Assembly (NCBI GenBank): GCA_024642285.1 | Contig: JAHEBJ010000013.1 | Coordinates: forward strand, 1-42,903 | Direction: 5' to 3' | DNA from: Sphingobacteriales bacterium | GTDB taxonomy: Bacteria > Bacteroidota > Bacteroidia > Chitinophagales > Chitinophagaceae | DNA: 42,903 nucleotides | Shown: positions 6,391 to 15,749 of the stretch, in pieces | Layout: each line of letters opens with the position of its first letter | How positions within the stretch are numbered: the stretch's first letter is position 1 | The notes under the pieces: model-generated | Told to the model about the DNA's origin: nothing | What the model saw: the letters and a program-made list of their open reading frames with translations, nothing else | Database searches by the model: none | Program-made: the position numbers and the translations under genes

Positions 6391-8946
6391 TTAATCATCA
6401 TTTCCTCCACGCCTGCCGCCACCACCACGGCCAAAACTGAATTTAGGATCACCAAACTTATAACTAAAGCTTATTCTGAAATTACGCACATTCCATCGGC
6501 GGTAAGAATCCTGGTAAAATCTTTCGGTGTCATAAATGGTTCCCCAGCGGCGGGTATTAAACAAATCGTTTACGGCAAAAGTCAACGAGGCTTTTTTATT
6601 TTTCAAAAATTCTTTTTTTATTGCTACATCTACATCAAACTCCGATAATCTTTTCCCCTGCGGTATTACACTCGGCGATTCGTAATCGACGATGAGCTGA
6701 AAACTCAGGTTATTAAATACAGACTTACCGGCCGTTGCTATCTTATAACTGCTCATCAGCTTGGCTTCCCAGTTAAATCCTTTGTTGGTCAAATCAATAT
6801 TGTTCACTTTTGCATTCACGGTGCGGTACTGCAGGTTGATGGTTGGTGTGATCTCAAAATTTTCGCCAACTTTATGTTGCACAGTAAACTCAGCGCCATA
6901 TCGGTTTGTAGTACTGGCATTAATATAAGTATTGAGGATGGCATTGGGTTCAATAGCAGCGTTATTTAATTGTTGATATTGCTCCGCAGTGATGGTATCG
7001 CTGTATTGTGTTATATCTCTTGGGTTGCTGCGGAAATAAAGAACAGCCAATAAATTCCCCTTTTTATAATTGTGACTGTAGTTCAGTTCAAATGAATTTA
7101 CATACTCGGGCCTCAGCTGCGGATTTCCCTGGCGGATGTTAGCAGGATCATTTATATCTATATAAGGATTCAACTGCCAAAAACGCGGACGACGGATTCT
7201 GCGGCTGTAGTTAAACTGCAGTTGATCTTCTTTGCCGATTTTCCGTGTAAAGAAAAAACTAGGGAACATTGCATCCCATAAATTTTTTAACTGTGCAGGA
7301 TACTCATAACCAAATTTGTAACCGCTATCTACCAGTTCGCCGGCAAACTTTGCATGCTCCGCCCTCAACCCAAGTTGATAAGAAAATTTTTCCCCTTTGT
7401 ATGAATAGGTAAAATAACCTGCGCTGATATTCTCTTTATAAGCGTAATTATTACTCAATGGCAATTTAATATCCTGTCCGTTATCCTTTGCATAGGCATC
7501 GTAAAAACTTACAAAATCATTTTGGTAAGTCCTGAGGCCGGCTTCTACTTTTACCTTTTCCGATACGGGATTACTGTAATCAACCTGTACCGTTATTTGT
7601 TTTTCATCGCTGCTTCCATTGTTCCAAACCGAAGCCGGGGGCTGGTACACACTGCCATCAGGGTTAAAATAGGAATTAACGATATTGGAATTGCTCGTTC
7701 TGTCTCCCCAGTTATAGCTTATATCAGCCGTCAGCTCCTGGCCCTGTTTAGGAAAATTGTATTTATAATTCAGGCGACTGCTGTTGCGGTTATGGTTGTA
7801 TTCTCCGTCGGATATTCGTATTCCATAACGCTCCAGTGTTTTGTCGGCGGCCAGATATTCCTGGTCCTGCATTTCCTCATTGCCCGATCGTCCTAAATTA
7901 AAATCCTGCGATAGGGTAACAGTATTCCGGTTATTAATAAAAATATCGGTACCAAACCTGATTGAGTTATTGTTTCGGTTACGGCTGTTAACAGAATACT
8001 GGTTGAAAAAATCAGTTGTTGTACCATTGTCTTTATTCTCCCTCAGCGTTCGTCCCTTTGCATTACCACCCATTTGATTGTGCCCGGCACTGAGGAAAAA
8101 ATTAAATTTTCCCTGGCGCAAATTCAGATTGATATTTCCGCTGAAGAGCTCAGGTGTACCACCACTCAAACTAACTATGCCATTTAAACCAATCCGCTTA
8201 TTTTTCTTTAGAACGATGTTGATGATACCGCCTGCACTTGCTGCATCAAATTTTGCTGATGGATTGGTGATTAATTCAATTTTTTCGATATTCTCAGATG
8301 GTATCTGATCGAGGGTTAAAATTGTAGGTCTGCCATCAATAAATATTTGCGGAGTGCTGTTCCTCAATTCAATATTGCCATCTATATCAACCGAAACCGA
8401 TGGAATATTTTTAAGCAGATCAATACCGGTACCTCCTGTGGAAAGTATCATCTTTTCTACATTAAATACTTTCCGGTCAATTCCCATTTCCATAAGCGGT
8501 TTGCTTGTGCTTACCACTACTTCATCCAGTTTTTTAAATTTTGTGCCCATACTGAGTTTTCCCATGTCCCGTTCAAAAAAATTATTTTCCCGGCCAATTG
8601 AGTCAATTACAATGATTTCTTCCTGTGGCTCGTAACCCAAAGCTGTTATAACCAATCTGAATGAACTTTGATTGGGTAGATTTGAAAAACGAAATTCACC
8701 ATTGGGACGGCTAAGCATCGCATCAACGAGGTTATCAGTTTTCTTTTTATCACCCGGATACAATTGTACAGACGCCGCTTCTATCGGTTTTCCTGTGGCC
8801 ACATCTACAACCTTTCCATAAATGGTGTTAGTATTCAATTGAACAATGGCTGGAACAGTATTCTCAACCGGCGGCTCCTGCTCTATTTGAGCATAGCTGT
8901 TAATTGATGATAAGAGAAAAACGCAGTGTATAAGAAAAAGCTTCAT
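6391..8946 (-). CDS. TonB-dependent receptor-type outer-membrane beta-barrel protein
   Basis: The protein is 851 aa with a signal peptide ending SYAQ (about residue 20). A carboxypeptidase-regulatory-like domain follows (about 40-115, starting IYGKVVDVATGKPIEAASVQ). A TonB plug follows (about 140-245) with the plug signature SVSVDIDGNIELRN, IFIDGRPT and SAGGIINIVLKK. A beta-barrel of the Bacteroidota OMP_b-brl_3 type fills the rest. The last residues are glycine- and arginine-rich (FGRGGGGRRGG), an unusual polar tail beyond the final strand. Such proteins import siderophores, peptides or other ligands with TonB energy; the ligand cannot be read here. No SusD partner is adjacent, so it is not a SusCD pair. 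A -7 box lies at 9033-9040. Confidence 0.9.
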   Translation of the reverse strand: MKLFLIHCVFLLSSINSYAQIEQEPPVENTVPAIVQLNTNTIYGKVVDVATGKPIEAASVQLYPGDKKKTDNLVDAMLSRPNGEFRFSNLPNQSSFRLVITALGYEPQEEIIVIDSIGRENNFFERDMGKLSMGTKFKKLDEVVVSTSKPLMEMGIDRKVFNVEKMILSTGGTGIDLLKNIPSVSVDIDGNIELRNSTPQIFIDGRPTILTLDQIPSENIEKIELITNPSAKFDAASAGGIINIVLKKNKRIGLNGIVSLSGGTPELFSGNINLNLRQGKFNFFLSAGHNQMGGNAKGRTLRENKDNGTTTDFFNQYSVNSRNRNNNSIRFGTDIFINNRNTVTLSQDFNLGRSGNEEMQDQEYLAADKTLERYGIRISDGEYNHNRNSSRLNYKYNFPKQGQELTADISYNWGDRTSNSNIVNSYFNPDGSVYQPPASVWNNGSSDEKQITVQVDYSNPVSEKVKVEAGLRTYQNDFVSFYDAYAKDNGQDIKLPLSNNYAYKENISAGYFTYSYKGEKFSYQLGLRAEHAKFAGELVDSGYKFGYEYPAQLKNLWDAMFPSFFFTRKIGKEDQLQFNYSRRIRRPRFWQLNPYIDINDPANIRQGNPQLRPEYVNSFELNYSHNYKKGNLLAVLYFRSNPRDITQYSDTITAEQYQQLNNAAIEPNAILNTYINASTTNRYGAEFTVQHKVGENFEITPTINLQYRTVNAKVNNIDLTNKGFNWEAKLMSSYKIATAGKSVFNNLSFQLIVDYESPSVIPQGKRLSEFDVDVAIKKEFLKNKKASLTFAVNDLFNTRRWGTIYDTERFYQDSYRRWNVRNFRISFSYKFGDPKFSFGRGGGGRRGGNDD

Positions 8947-9032
8947 AAATTATAATTAGGTAAATCCCTTGACGGACTTTTGACGGTAATTTTGTCAGGA
9001 TAAATAACCTTTTAGAGATTTTTTACAAACCA

Positions 9033-9040
9033 CAAAGTTA
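9033..9040 (-). promoter_or_regulatory. Bacteroidota -7 box for the TonB-type gene
   Basis: On the minus strand this reads TAACTTTG, an exact TAnnTTTG match. It lies about 87 bases before the start codon at 8946. A minus-strand TTG at 9055-9057 is closer than the usual -33 spacing. The rest of the roughly 313-base divergent spacer (8947-9259) is AT-rich, and I see no other clear element in it. Confidence 0.4.
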
Positions 9041-9259
9041 ACAAATAGTAGTGGCAACTGGGATTTCCGGTAAACCTGTCAGGCTGTTTTATAATGCTAT
9101 TTAACCATTCATAACAAAGAACAGGGCTTAGTGTTTACTACTTTCTAAAAATAAGTGTGATTTTATCTCTACCTGGAAAATTGTTTTAATAAAAATTGAG
9201 TTGAAAAAAATGTAAAATTGTAATTTTAATTAGTTATCAACTCAAAAAATTTCAATCGT

Positions 9260-10087
9260 ATGACACAGAGAATTTTACATTTTTTCCTTTTATTTTCAAT
9301 CTTTTCTTTTTGTTCTTGCAACGATTCCAGTGATGACAAATCAACCGTTGTCAAAACTCCCGAATTGACAGAGGAAAATGTTTCTTATAAAATTGACAGT
9401 CTTTCTATGAACGGCTATATCGTGTATGATGACAATATTGAAGGCAAAAGACCAGCGATATTAGTAGTGCACGAATGGTGGGGTTTAAATGATTATTCAA
9501 AAAGACGGGCAAAGGAACTTGCCGCTCTTGGATATATTGCCATGGCTGTAGACATTTATGGAAATGGTCAGCGTACCGATAACCCGGAAATGGCTGGTAA
9601 ATTAGCAACCCCGTTTTATATGAATCCCAGTATGGCTAAAGCCCATTTTGATGCGGCAGTAAACAAGCTTAAAGAATACCCGCAGGTTGACACAGCTAAC
9701 ATGGCTGGTATCGGTTACTGCTTTGGTGGTGGTTTGCTGATTAATATCGCCCGCCTGGGCGAAGGATTAAAGGGGATTGTAAGTTTTCATGGCAGTTTGA
9801 TTGGTACTCCTGCCGATAAAGATTTATTGAAGTCGAATATTTTAGTTTGTCATGGCGAAGATGATAAGTTTGTGTCGCCTGAAGAAGTAACGGCTTTTAA
9901 AAAACAAATGGATTCCATTGGCGCTGTTTATACTTTTAAAAGTTACCCTGGCGCAACTCATGCCTTTAGTAACCCCGATGCAACGGCGATGGGACAAAAA
10001 TTCAACATGCCAATTGCTTACAATGCAGCAGCCGATACGGCATCCTGGAATGAAATGAAAAAGTTTTTTACAAACTTATTCAGGTAA
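9260..10087 (+). CDS. Dienelactone hydrolase family lipoprotein
   Basis: The protein is 275 aa with a short hydrophobic leader and a Cys pair (C18/C20) before an acidic Asp/Ser linker, consistent with a lipoprotein anchored at C20. The alpha/beta-hydrolase core has the dienelactone hydrolase triad: Cys154 in GYCFGGG (Cys replaces Ser as nucleophile in this family), Asp202 in GEDDKF, and His234 in GATHAF. The oxyanion region VVHEWWGLNDY is also typical. Characterised relatives open dienelactones in chlorocatechol breakdown, but many exported members are generic esterases. No catechol pathway is adjacent; the dioxygenase-like lipoprotein at 782-1996 is 7 kb away and I do not link them. Confidence 0.85.
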   Translation: MTQRILHFFLLFSIFSFCSCNDSSDDKSTVVKTPELTEENVSYKIDSLSMNGYIVYDDNIEGKRPAILVVHEWWGLNDYSKRRAKELAALGYIAMAVDIYGNGQRTDNPEMAGKLATPFYMNPSMAKAHFDAAVNKLKEYPQVDTANMAGIGYCFGGGLLINIARLGEGLKGIVSFHGSLIGTPADKDLLKSNILVCHGEDDKFVSPEEVTAFKKQMDSIGAVYTFKSYPGATHAFSNPDATAMGQKFNMPIAYNAAADTASWNEMKKFFTNLFR

Positions 10088-10125
10088 ATCTTTTCGCAAA
10101 ATGCTAAACTCACACATTAGCAAAC

Positions 10126-10441
10126 ATGAACATAAAAGAAGCATATAATAACTGGTCGCAACAATATGACAGTAATAAAACCCCGACCAGAGACCTTGAA
10201 GCATTGGCGGTTTGATATATATTGACGAACTGCACCTTTTAAAAAATATGCAGGCACAAAAGCCAGGTATCAAACCGACGAAGGCGAACAGGTTGTAACC
10301 TGTTACGTTCATCATATCACTGACTTTACCGGCGCTGCTAATAAATATGGATTTGAGATGGTTGACACGCAGGAATATTTCGACGGTGATGACCGGACAA
10401 ATATTCCAAGGATAATATCTTTTCTTTTTCGATCTGCTTAA
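10126..10441 (+). pseudogene. Decayed class I SAM-dependent methyltransferase (internal deletion plus frameshift)
   Basis: The front of the gene reads MNIKEAYNNWSQQYDSN then KTPTRDLEAL, the usual start of a small SAM methyltransferase. It then jumps at about 10205-10212 straight to the family's C-terminal part (YIDELH), so the SAM-binding core is missing. From the usual family size I estimate about 140 residues lost. A second lesion, one base missing from the C-run near 10235 (HLL instead of the expected HPF), shifts the frame. After it, the remaining tail reads cleanly in another frame (KKYAGTKARYQTDEGEQ, then HHITDFTGAANKYGFEMVD, FDGDDRTNIPR) to the TAA at 10439-10441. Both lesions are inactivating. 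The well-preserved residues suggest recent loss. Confidence 0.85.
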
Positions 10442-10453
10442 AACTTATTCCAT

Positions 10454-10486
10454 AAAAAAAGTCCTCCGTTGCGGAGGACTTTTTTT
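10454..10486. terminator. Bidirectional intrinsic terminator
   Basis: GTCCTCCG (10461-10468) and CGGAGGAC (10472-10479) form a GC-rich stem with a 3-base loop, extended by an A-run on the left and a T-run on the right. It can terminate in both directions. It sits between the methyltransferase pseudogene and the convergent T9SS gene. Confidence 0.9.
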
Positions 10487-10504
10487 ATCATTTAATTCAA
10501 TCAC

Positions 10505-13500
10505 TTATTTATTAACAAGGATCTTCGCCTTTTGTATTTCGGCTCCCTGCTGAATCCAGATCATGTACATACCATTAGGAAGTTTGCTCAAGTCAAGCTC
10601 CTGCCTGTTAGATCCTGAATTTACCGATGCCCTTCTGGCAAATACCACATTACCCAATTGATTGGTAACTCTTATGTCGGCATACCCTGCTTTTTCAGCA
10701 TTATATGTAACGGTGGCTGAATGCTGTACCGGGTTCGGCACCACAGAAAACTTATTGTTGGGGAAAATTACGATTTCCTGCAGACTGGCCGTTCCAAGCT
10801 GCACTCTCAACTTATAACAATTGGTTGCGTTCCAGTTATTGTTTTTGGATGGATAAACTAATGCATAATAAGTACCGGCAGCAAGAGTAGCATTAATTGT
10901 TTCATTATTAGAACCTCCACTGGCCGAAGTAGCAAGTATTGATCCTGCATTGTTATACAATCGCAAATTGTAGTTGGTCGGTAAATTCAACAGCGTCATC
11001 GTAATGGTTCCGCCGTTGGTAATTACAAACTTGTAATAATCAAGATCGCCGGCAGGGTTAATTAATCCAAAAATATTTGTATTAAACGGAATCAACGCCG
11101 CCCCTGCCCTTGTGCCGTTTGTGCTTATATCATATTCACCCGGACAAGCGGTTGCTTCTGTTGTTGTAAACTGAGACTCAGAATAGGCTGTTGTTTGATT
11201 ACCAGCAGGACAATTTGCCCTAACTCTCCAGTCGTAAAGCGTGGTTGCGTTTAGTGCAAAAATATTAGCTGACGTAGCTGCAGTACCAGTAGCCACATTT
11301 ATCCAGTTATTATTTGTACCCAGACTGTAATCCACATCGTAGCTTGCTGCGCCGGCAACGGCAGTCCAACTTACAGTTGCACTGCTGCTTGTAATGTTGG
11401 ATGCATTTAATCCTGTTGGCGGGCTGCAGGCAGGTAGTGCTGCTGTTGTAAATTGAGCAATTGAATAATCACTTGTTGAGCTTATAGAAGTACAATTTGC
11501 TCTTACTCTAAAGTCATAAAGCGTAGTTTCTGATAAGCCCGAAATAGCAGCTGATAATGATGTAGTACCTGAAGCTATATTCGTCCAGTTGTTATTTGAT
11601 CCCAGGCTGTAATCCACATCATAACTTGCTGCGTTGGCAACAGAAGTCCAGCTAACAGTTGCACTGTTATAGGTGATGTTAGAAGCGTTCAGACCGGTTG
11701 GTGCTTCGCAACTTGGTGGTGCAGCAGTTGTAAATTGGGCTGTTGAATAGTCACTGGTTAATCCAACCGCTGTGCAATTGGCCCGTACTCTGTAATCGTA
11801 AAGTGTAGAAGCTGATAAGCCAGAAATATTAACCGATGTTGAAGTTGCACCAGACGCAACATTTGTCCAGTTATTATTCGATCCCAGACTATAGTCTACA
11901 TCATAGCTGCTTGCGCCAGATACCGCTGCCCAGCTAACTGAAGCACCGTTGCTTGTAATATTAGAAGCATTTAATCCTGTTGGCGCATCACAACTTGGCG
12001 GCGCCACGGTTGTAAATTGGGCGGCCACATAAGCGCTGCTCAAAGTACTGCAGTTTGCCCTAACTCTCCAGTCGTACACAGTACTTGCTGCTAAGCCGGA
12101 AATATTTACTGAAGCAGATGCAGTTGCGGTTGCAGCATTAGTCCACGTAGAGGTTGAAGTTAATTTGTAATCTACATCATAACTAACAGCACCTGAAACT
12201 GAAGTCCAGCCGACTGTTGCACCCGAACTTGTGATAGAAGATGAATTTAATCCTGTAGGATCTCCACATGAAGGAGCAGCACCAATAATAGTCGTAAAAA
12301 TTCCCCGGCCATGCGTGGCCGCAGCAAGCAGCCCATCACTTGCTCTGTATTGCAGCATATCGGTTCTTACGTTAGGAAAACCTGTTTCGGGCCCCCAGCT
12401 TGTTGAAGCGCCGTTAATAATATCAGTCTGCCATACACCCGTTTCAGTAGCGATGATCGCTTTTGTATCGCTGCCCGGGTAGAACATGGCCCAACGAACA
12501 GGCATGTCTGGCAAGTCGCCGTCAATCGCTGTCCAACTGGTACCGCCGTTACTGGTTACCCAAACATTATTTACACCATAGTTTGAAACGGATACGATAA
12601 TATTATTTTCAGTGGTTCCAAATTCGATACTCGAAATATTGGTACCGCTAACCTGCATACCGCTTCCAATAATATTTGTAAAGGTTGGAGTTGCATTGGC
12701 ATTGGTTGCTTTGAACAACGTTGGTATTACACCACTTTTTCCTCCGCCAAAATAAACCGTGTTATTGGCAAATGGAGAAACTTTAACATTGGAAACTGTT
12801 CCGGTATTTAACCCCGTCATTGATACAGCAGTAAACGTACTTCCTGTCTGCGGATTACTCCACCTTACAAATGTATTGGCAGCACCACTGGCATACAGTA
12901 TATTATTTGTATTGTCATAATCAAATGGATTAATAAACCTACCGGCCGAACTTGAATAGTTAACAGAGGTCCAGCTTGTACCACTGTTTGTACTCCGGCG
13001 ATACTGATTATATACATAAGCTCCAAACTGGTACTGAGGCTGATTCTGATCAATCTTTGTCCAGGCGCCATCGCCGCCTGTTACTTCAACTGATGTTGTT
13101 AAGCCTGCACCATTCAACTGGTGTGTGCCGTTGTCTTGTGCACCTGCCAAAAAATAATTAGTTGAAGTAGGATGTACAGCTACTGAATAAAATTGTTTCA
13201 ATCTCAATCCTACATTCCTGTCCGTTATACTTGTGCCTCCATTCGCTGAATAATGAACACCGCCATCGCTGCCAAATAAAACCGAGTTGTTACTACGCCA
13301 GGTAATGATCTGTTGATCGGCATGTACATATTGTCCGGTTGTTCCCACCCACTCAGAAATTTTAGACCAGGAAGTACCGCCATTTGTTGTTTTATAACAA
13401 TCCAGACTTCCCACAATTACATTATTTGCATTGTTTGGATCAATGGCTACTGCCATACAATACCAGGCTTGTCCGCTGGTGAAAGCAGGTGTTGTTCCGG

Positions 13501-14539
13501 TTGCTGCCCAATTTGCACCTCCATTTGTTGATTTATAAATGGAAGTTACATTCCATGCGGAAGTAGATGGCAAAGCATACAAAGTATTTCCATTACTTGC
13601 CAACACAACATTATATTGCGTTGTAAAAGTTGTTGCGGGGCTTGTCCAGCCCGAAGAAGTTACAGTTGCCGGATTATCTGTGTAACGATAGCCTGAGCTT
13701 CCGGAAGGAGTATTATAATAACCACAAATAACATGTAATCTTCCAGTGCTGCTTAACTCAATATCAGGCACACGTGGATCAAGGCCAGTTGGTGTAATAT
13801 TTGTCCAGGTAGAAGTTGCTTTTGTATAACGTTGAATTCCCGAATTATTGGAGATTGAATTACAACCAATATATAAATTACCAGCAGCATCGCAAACCAC
13901 TTTACTTACGTTCCAGAAATTGGCTGTTCCCGGCATTAAGGTCCAGGTAGCACCATGATCTAAACTTCTCCATAATCCTGCGCCTCTCACGGCATCAGCA
14001 TTGATTGCTTTTTCACCGGTACCAAAATACATGATGTTGTGATTGGTAGGATCTTGCGTGATACTTGCTATAGAAAGATTTCCCAGGAAATCATTGATCG
14101 GAGTCCAGGTTGCGGGGTTGGCTGTGATGTTAGTTGTTTTCCAGATTCCGCCATCTATACCGCCAACCCAAACTGTATTACCGGTTGCATCGGCAAGGTC
14201 GGTCCAAATGGCTCTCATCCTTCCGGATGTAACACCATTGCCTGGCCTTGTGTTACCGTTACTTGGTCCCACAACATCACTGTATGGCCCTCTTTCTGTC
14301 CAGTTAAATGTTGGAGCCAGGCTGCTCATGCTTTGAATTTTTTGTTGCCTGCTTGTATAGGCATCAAACAATCTTCCTTTTGGAACATAACCCAGAACCG
14401 GGTCTTTGGTCATACTGATCTCTTGTTCCAGCCTGGCTGAAATGCCTTTTGCTGTTTCTTTTTCTGTTGCATTTTGGGCAAACCCTGCAACAGATAAACA
14501 TAAACTCAATAAAGTAAGTAGCGTAATTTTCTTAATCAT
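10505..14539 (-). CDS. Large T9SS-secreted protein: BNR-like propeller, four FN3 domains, PPC domain, sorting domain
   Basis: The protein is 1344 aa from the ATG at 14539; an in-frame ATG two codons upstream is equally possible. A signal peptide ends GFAQ. Residues about 60-745 show sialidase/BNR-type repeats (TTNGGTSWSKI, STNGGANWA, TSNGGTSWTAI), suggesting one or two beta-propellers. Four FN3 modules follow (about 750-1128), each starting with C..PTGLN and carrying YDVDY and RVRANC, so paired cysteines may form disulphides. A pre-peptidase C-terminal-like domain (about 1129-1247) follows. The end (about 1260-1344) is a type IX sorting domain (FSVVPNPV, then a KLPNGMYMIWI segment) that directs passage across the outer membrane. 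Family members are secreted adhesins or hydrolases; no catalytic site could be assigned. Confidence 0.85.
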   Translation of the reverse strand: MIKKITLLTLLSLCLSVAGFAQNATEKETAKGISARLEQEISMTKDPVLGYVPKGRLFDAYTSRQQKIQSMSSLAPTFNWTERGPYSDVVGPSNGNTRPGNGVTSGRMRAIWTDLADATGNTVWVGGIDGGIWKTTNITANPATWTPINDFLGNLSIASITQDPTNHNIMYFGTGEKAINADAVRGAGLWRSLDHGATWTLMPGTANFWNVSKVVCDAAGNLYIGCNSISNNSGIQRYTKATSTWTNITPTGLDPRVPDIELSSTGRLHVICGYYNTPSGSSGYRYTDNPATVTSSGWTSPATTFTTQYNVVLASNGNTLYALPSTSAWNVTSIYKSTNGGANWAATGTTPAFTSGQAWYCMAVAIDPNNANNVIVGSLDCYKTTNGGTSWSKISEWVGTTGQYVHADQQIITWRSNNSVLFGSDGGVHYSANGGTSITDRNVGLRLKQFYSVAVHPTSTNYFLAGAQDNGTHQLNGAGLTTSVEVTGGDGAWTKIDQNQPQYQFGAYVYNQYRRSTNSGTSWTSVNYSSSAGRFINPFDYDNTNNILYASGAANTFVRWSNPQTGSTFTAVSMTGLNTGTVSNVKVSPFANNTVYFGGGKSGVIPTLFKATNANATPTFTNIIGSGMQVSGTNISSIEFGTTENNIIVSVSNYGVNNVWVTSNGGTSWTAIDGDLPDMPVRWAMFYPGSDTKAIIATETGVWQTDIINGASTSWGPETGFPNVRTDMLQYRASDGLLAAATHGRGIFTTIIGAAPSCGDPTGLNSSSITSSGATVGWTSVSGAVSYDVDYKLTSTSTWTNAATATASASVNISGLAASTVYDWRVRANCSTLSSAYVAAQFTTVAPPSCDAPTGLNASNITSNGASVSWAAVSGASSYDVDYSLGSNNNWTNVASGATSTSVNISGLSASTLYDYRVRANCTAVGLTSDYSTAQFTTAAPPSCEAPTGLNASNITYNSATVSWTSVANAASYDVDYSLGSNNNWTNIASGTTSLSAAISGLSETTLYDFRVRANCTSISSTSDYSIAQFTTAALPACSPPTGLNASNITSSSATVSWTAVAGAASYDVDYSLGTNNNWINVATGTAATSANIFALNATTLYDWRVRANCPAGNQTTAYSESQFTTTEATACPGEYDISTNGTRAGAALIPFNTNIFGLINPAGDLDYYKFVITNGGTITMTLLNLPTNYNLRLYNNAGSILATSASGGSNNETINATLAAGTYYALVYPSKNNNWNATNCYKLRVQLGTASLQEIVIFPNNKFSVVPNPVQHSATVTYNAEKAGYADIRVTNQLGNVVFARRASVNSGSNRQELDLSKLPNGMYMIWIQQGAEIQKAKILVNK
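11155..12290 (-). repeat. Four tandem FN3-coding repeats
   Basis: Four roughly 280-base units run head to tail within the T9SS gene. Units 2, 3 and 4 share long runs of near-identical DNA around the YDVDYSLG.NNNW segment, which points to recent duplication or gene conversion. Unit 1 is the most divergent. Approximate unit spans are 12000-12290, 11720-12000, 11430-11720 and 11155-11430. Confidence 0.8.
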
Positions 14540-14829
14540 AAACAAAATGTTTTGATGGTTAATTTTATTTGATGTCGAATGTAAACTGTTTTTTTCATCT
14601 GTACAATAGTATTTATACGTGAGTTTTTCCCATAGCGGAAATTCTGAGCATGTTTATTCAAAAAGCAATGACGCATAGCCGATTTGTCGTGAGTTTTCTA
14701 CTGTAAAAAACCAAAGTGACAAACCCGAATAATTTGATTGACCCGCGGCTCCCGAATTGTTTTATGATTAACTTTATTAAGTATTCGTATCCGCCGGGTG
14801 ACTGAAATTTTTAAACCCTTTACTATTTT

Positions 14830-15615
14830 ATGCAGCTCCATTTTATAAAAAGGTCAAAACTGATCCTGCTATTCACAGGCTTTGCAATGCTTGCTTCATG
14901 CGCTGGATTGCAAACTGAAGACGACGCCAATAAATTAAACCAGCAGGGAATTACTATGCTAAATGATGGTGATTATGAAGGCGCTATTGCCAAATTTAAA
15001 AAAGCAATTCAAAATCTGAAACTTGATCGGGAATCAAAAGGAACGATCTACAGAAATATGGCCATTGCTTATCATGAACAAAATACCATTGACTCGTCAA
15101 TGCATTATTCAACTTTAGCTGCCAAGTGTTTCAAAAAAAACAGTTACGATTATTTGATTAATATGGCATCTGTTGACCTGCTGACAGGTCGTACAGATGT
15201 TGCCCGTACTAAATTAGTTAAGGCCGCATCTCTGAATCCGGATGACTTGGCAGTAAATAATTCGTTGGGTTTAATTTACCTTGGTGATTATGGCGAAGAA
15301 TTTATAGAGCTGGACAAAGCGCTTACCTATAATAAAAAAGCATTCGATCTCAACGGTGGCCGTGCTACACAGGATATACTTGCCCGTACCTATTATGCCC
15401 TGGGTGAATACAAGAATGCAGAACTTCATTACGAAACCGTGTATAATAAATACCCGCAGATTGCTGTGTATGCGTTAAATACAGGTATGACCAAATATAA
15501 ATTGCATAAAACCAGCGAAGCTGAAGATCTTTTTGAAAAAGTTTTAGCGTTAGACAGCAGTTACAGGGAAACAATTGTCTTATTTAAAGAGAATAATAAA
15601 CCATTTCTAAAATGA
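14830..15615 (+). CDS. TPR-repeat lipoprotein
   Basis: The protein is 261 aa with a textbook lipobox LASC (C24). After a short linker the sequence is helical, with about five tetratricopeptide-like repeats (LNQQGITMLNDGDYEGAIAK, then IYRNMAIAYHEQNTIDSSM, AVNNSLGLIYLGDY, ARTYYALGEYKNAELHY and a KLHKTSEAEDLFEKVLALD segment). TPR solenoids bind other proteins, so a scaffold role at the inner face of an envelope membrane is the likely function; the partner is unknown. The stop overlaps the ATG of a tiny signal-peptide-like ORF by 4 bases (ATGA). Confidence 0.8.
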   Translation: MQLHFIKRSKLILLFTGFAMLASCAGLQTEDDANKLNQQGITMLNDGDYEGAIAKFKKAIQNLKLDRESKGTIYRNMAIAYHEQNTIDSSMHYSTLAAKCFKKNSYDYLINMASVDLLTGRTDVARTKLVKAASLNPDDLAVNNSLGLIYLGDYGEEFIELDKALTYNKKAFDLNGGRATQDILARTYYALGEYKNAELHYETVYNKYPQIAVYALNTGMTKYKLHKTSEAEDLFEKVLALDSSYRETIVLFKENNKPFLK

Positions 15616-15749
15616 AACCCATAGTCCTGATTAAAGCATTTACCCTGATGGGTTTTCTTTTTCTGATCAGCGATGCCTGCTTTGCAGGTATTTTTCATGC
15701 ACAATTAAGCTCATTGGTTTTTCATACACTTTACTTTCTACCCAACTGA
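15612..15749 (+). CDS. Putative 45-aa ORF with signal-peptide-like start, possibly truncated
   Basis: The ATG at 15612 overlaps the stop of the TPR lipoprotein gene (ATGA). The peptide begins MKPIVLIKAFTLMGFLFLI and continues to SDACFA, a good Sec signal peptide. After about residue 25 the frame runs antisense into the 3' end of the minus-strand gene at 15667, and the tail has no recognisable domain. This could be a real small exported peptide, or the leader of a longer gene cut off where the two blocks meet. Competing reading: AAACCCAT (15615-15622) and ATGGGTTT (15648-15655) with a following T-rich stretch may be a weak terminator. Confidence 0.25.
   Translation: MKPIVLIKAFTLMGFLFLISDACFAGIFHAQLSSLVFHTLYFLPN

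Noticed and set aside
6385-6395. Terminator between the DHFR-like and TonB-type genes
   Set aside because: The two stop codons abut and no stem-loop is present; termination must come from inside the genes or elsewhere.
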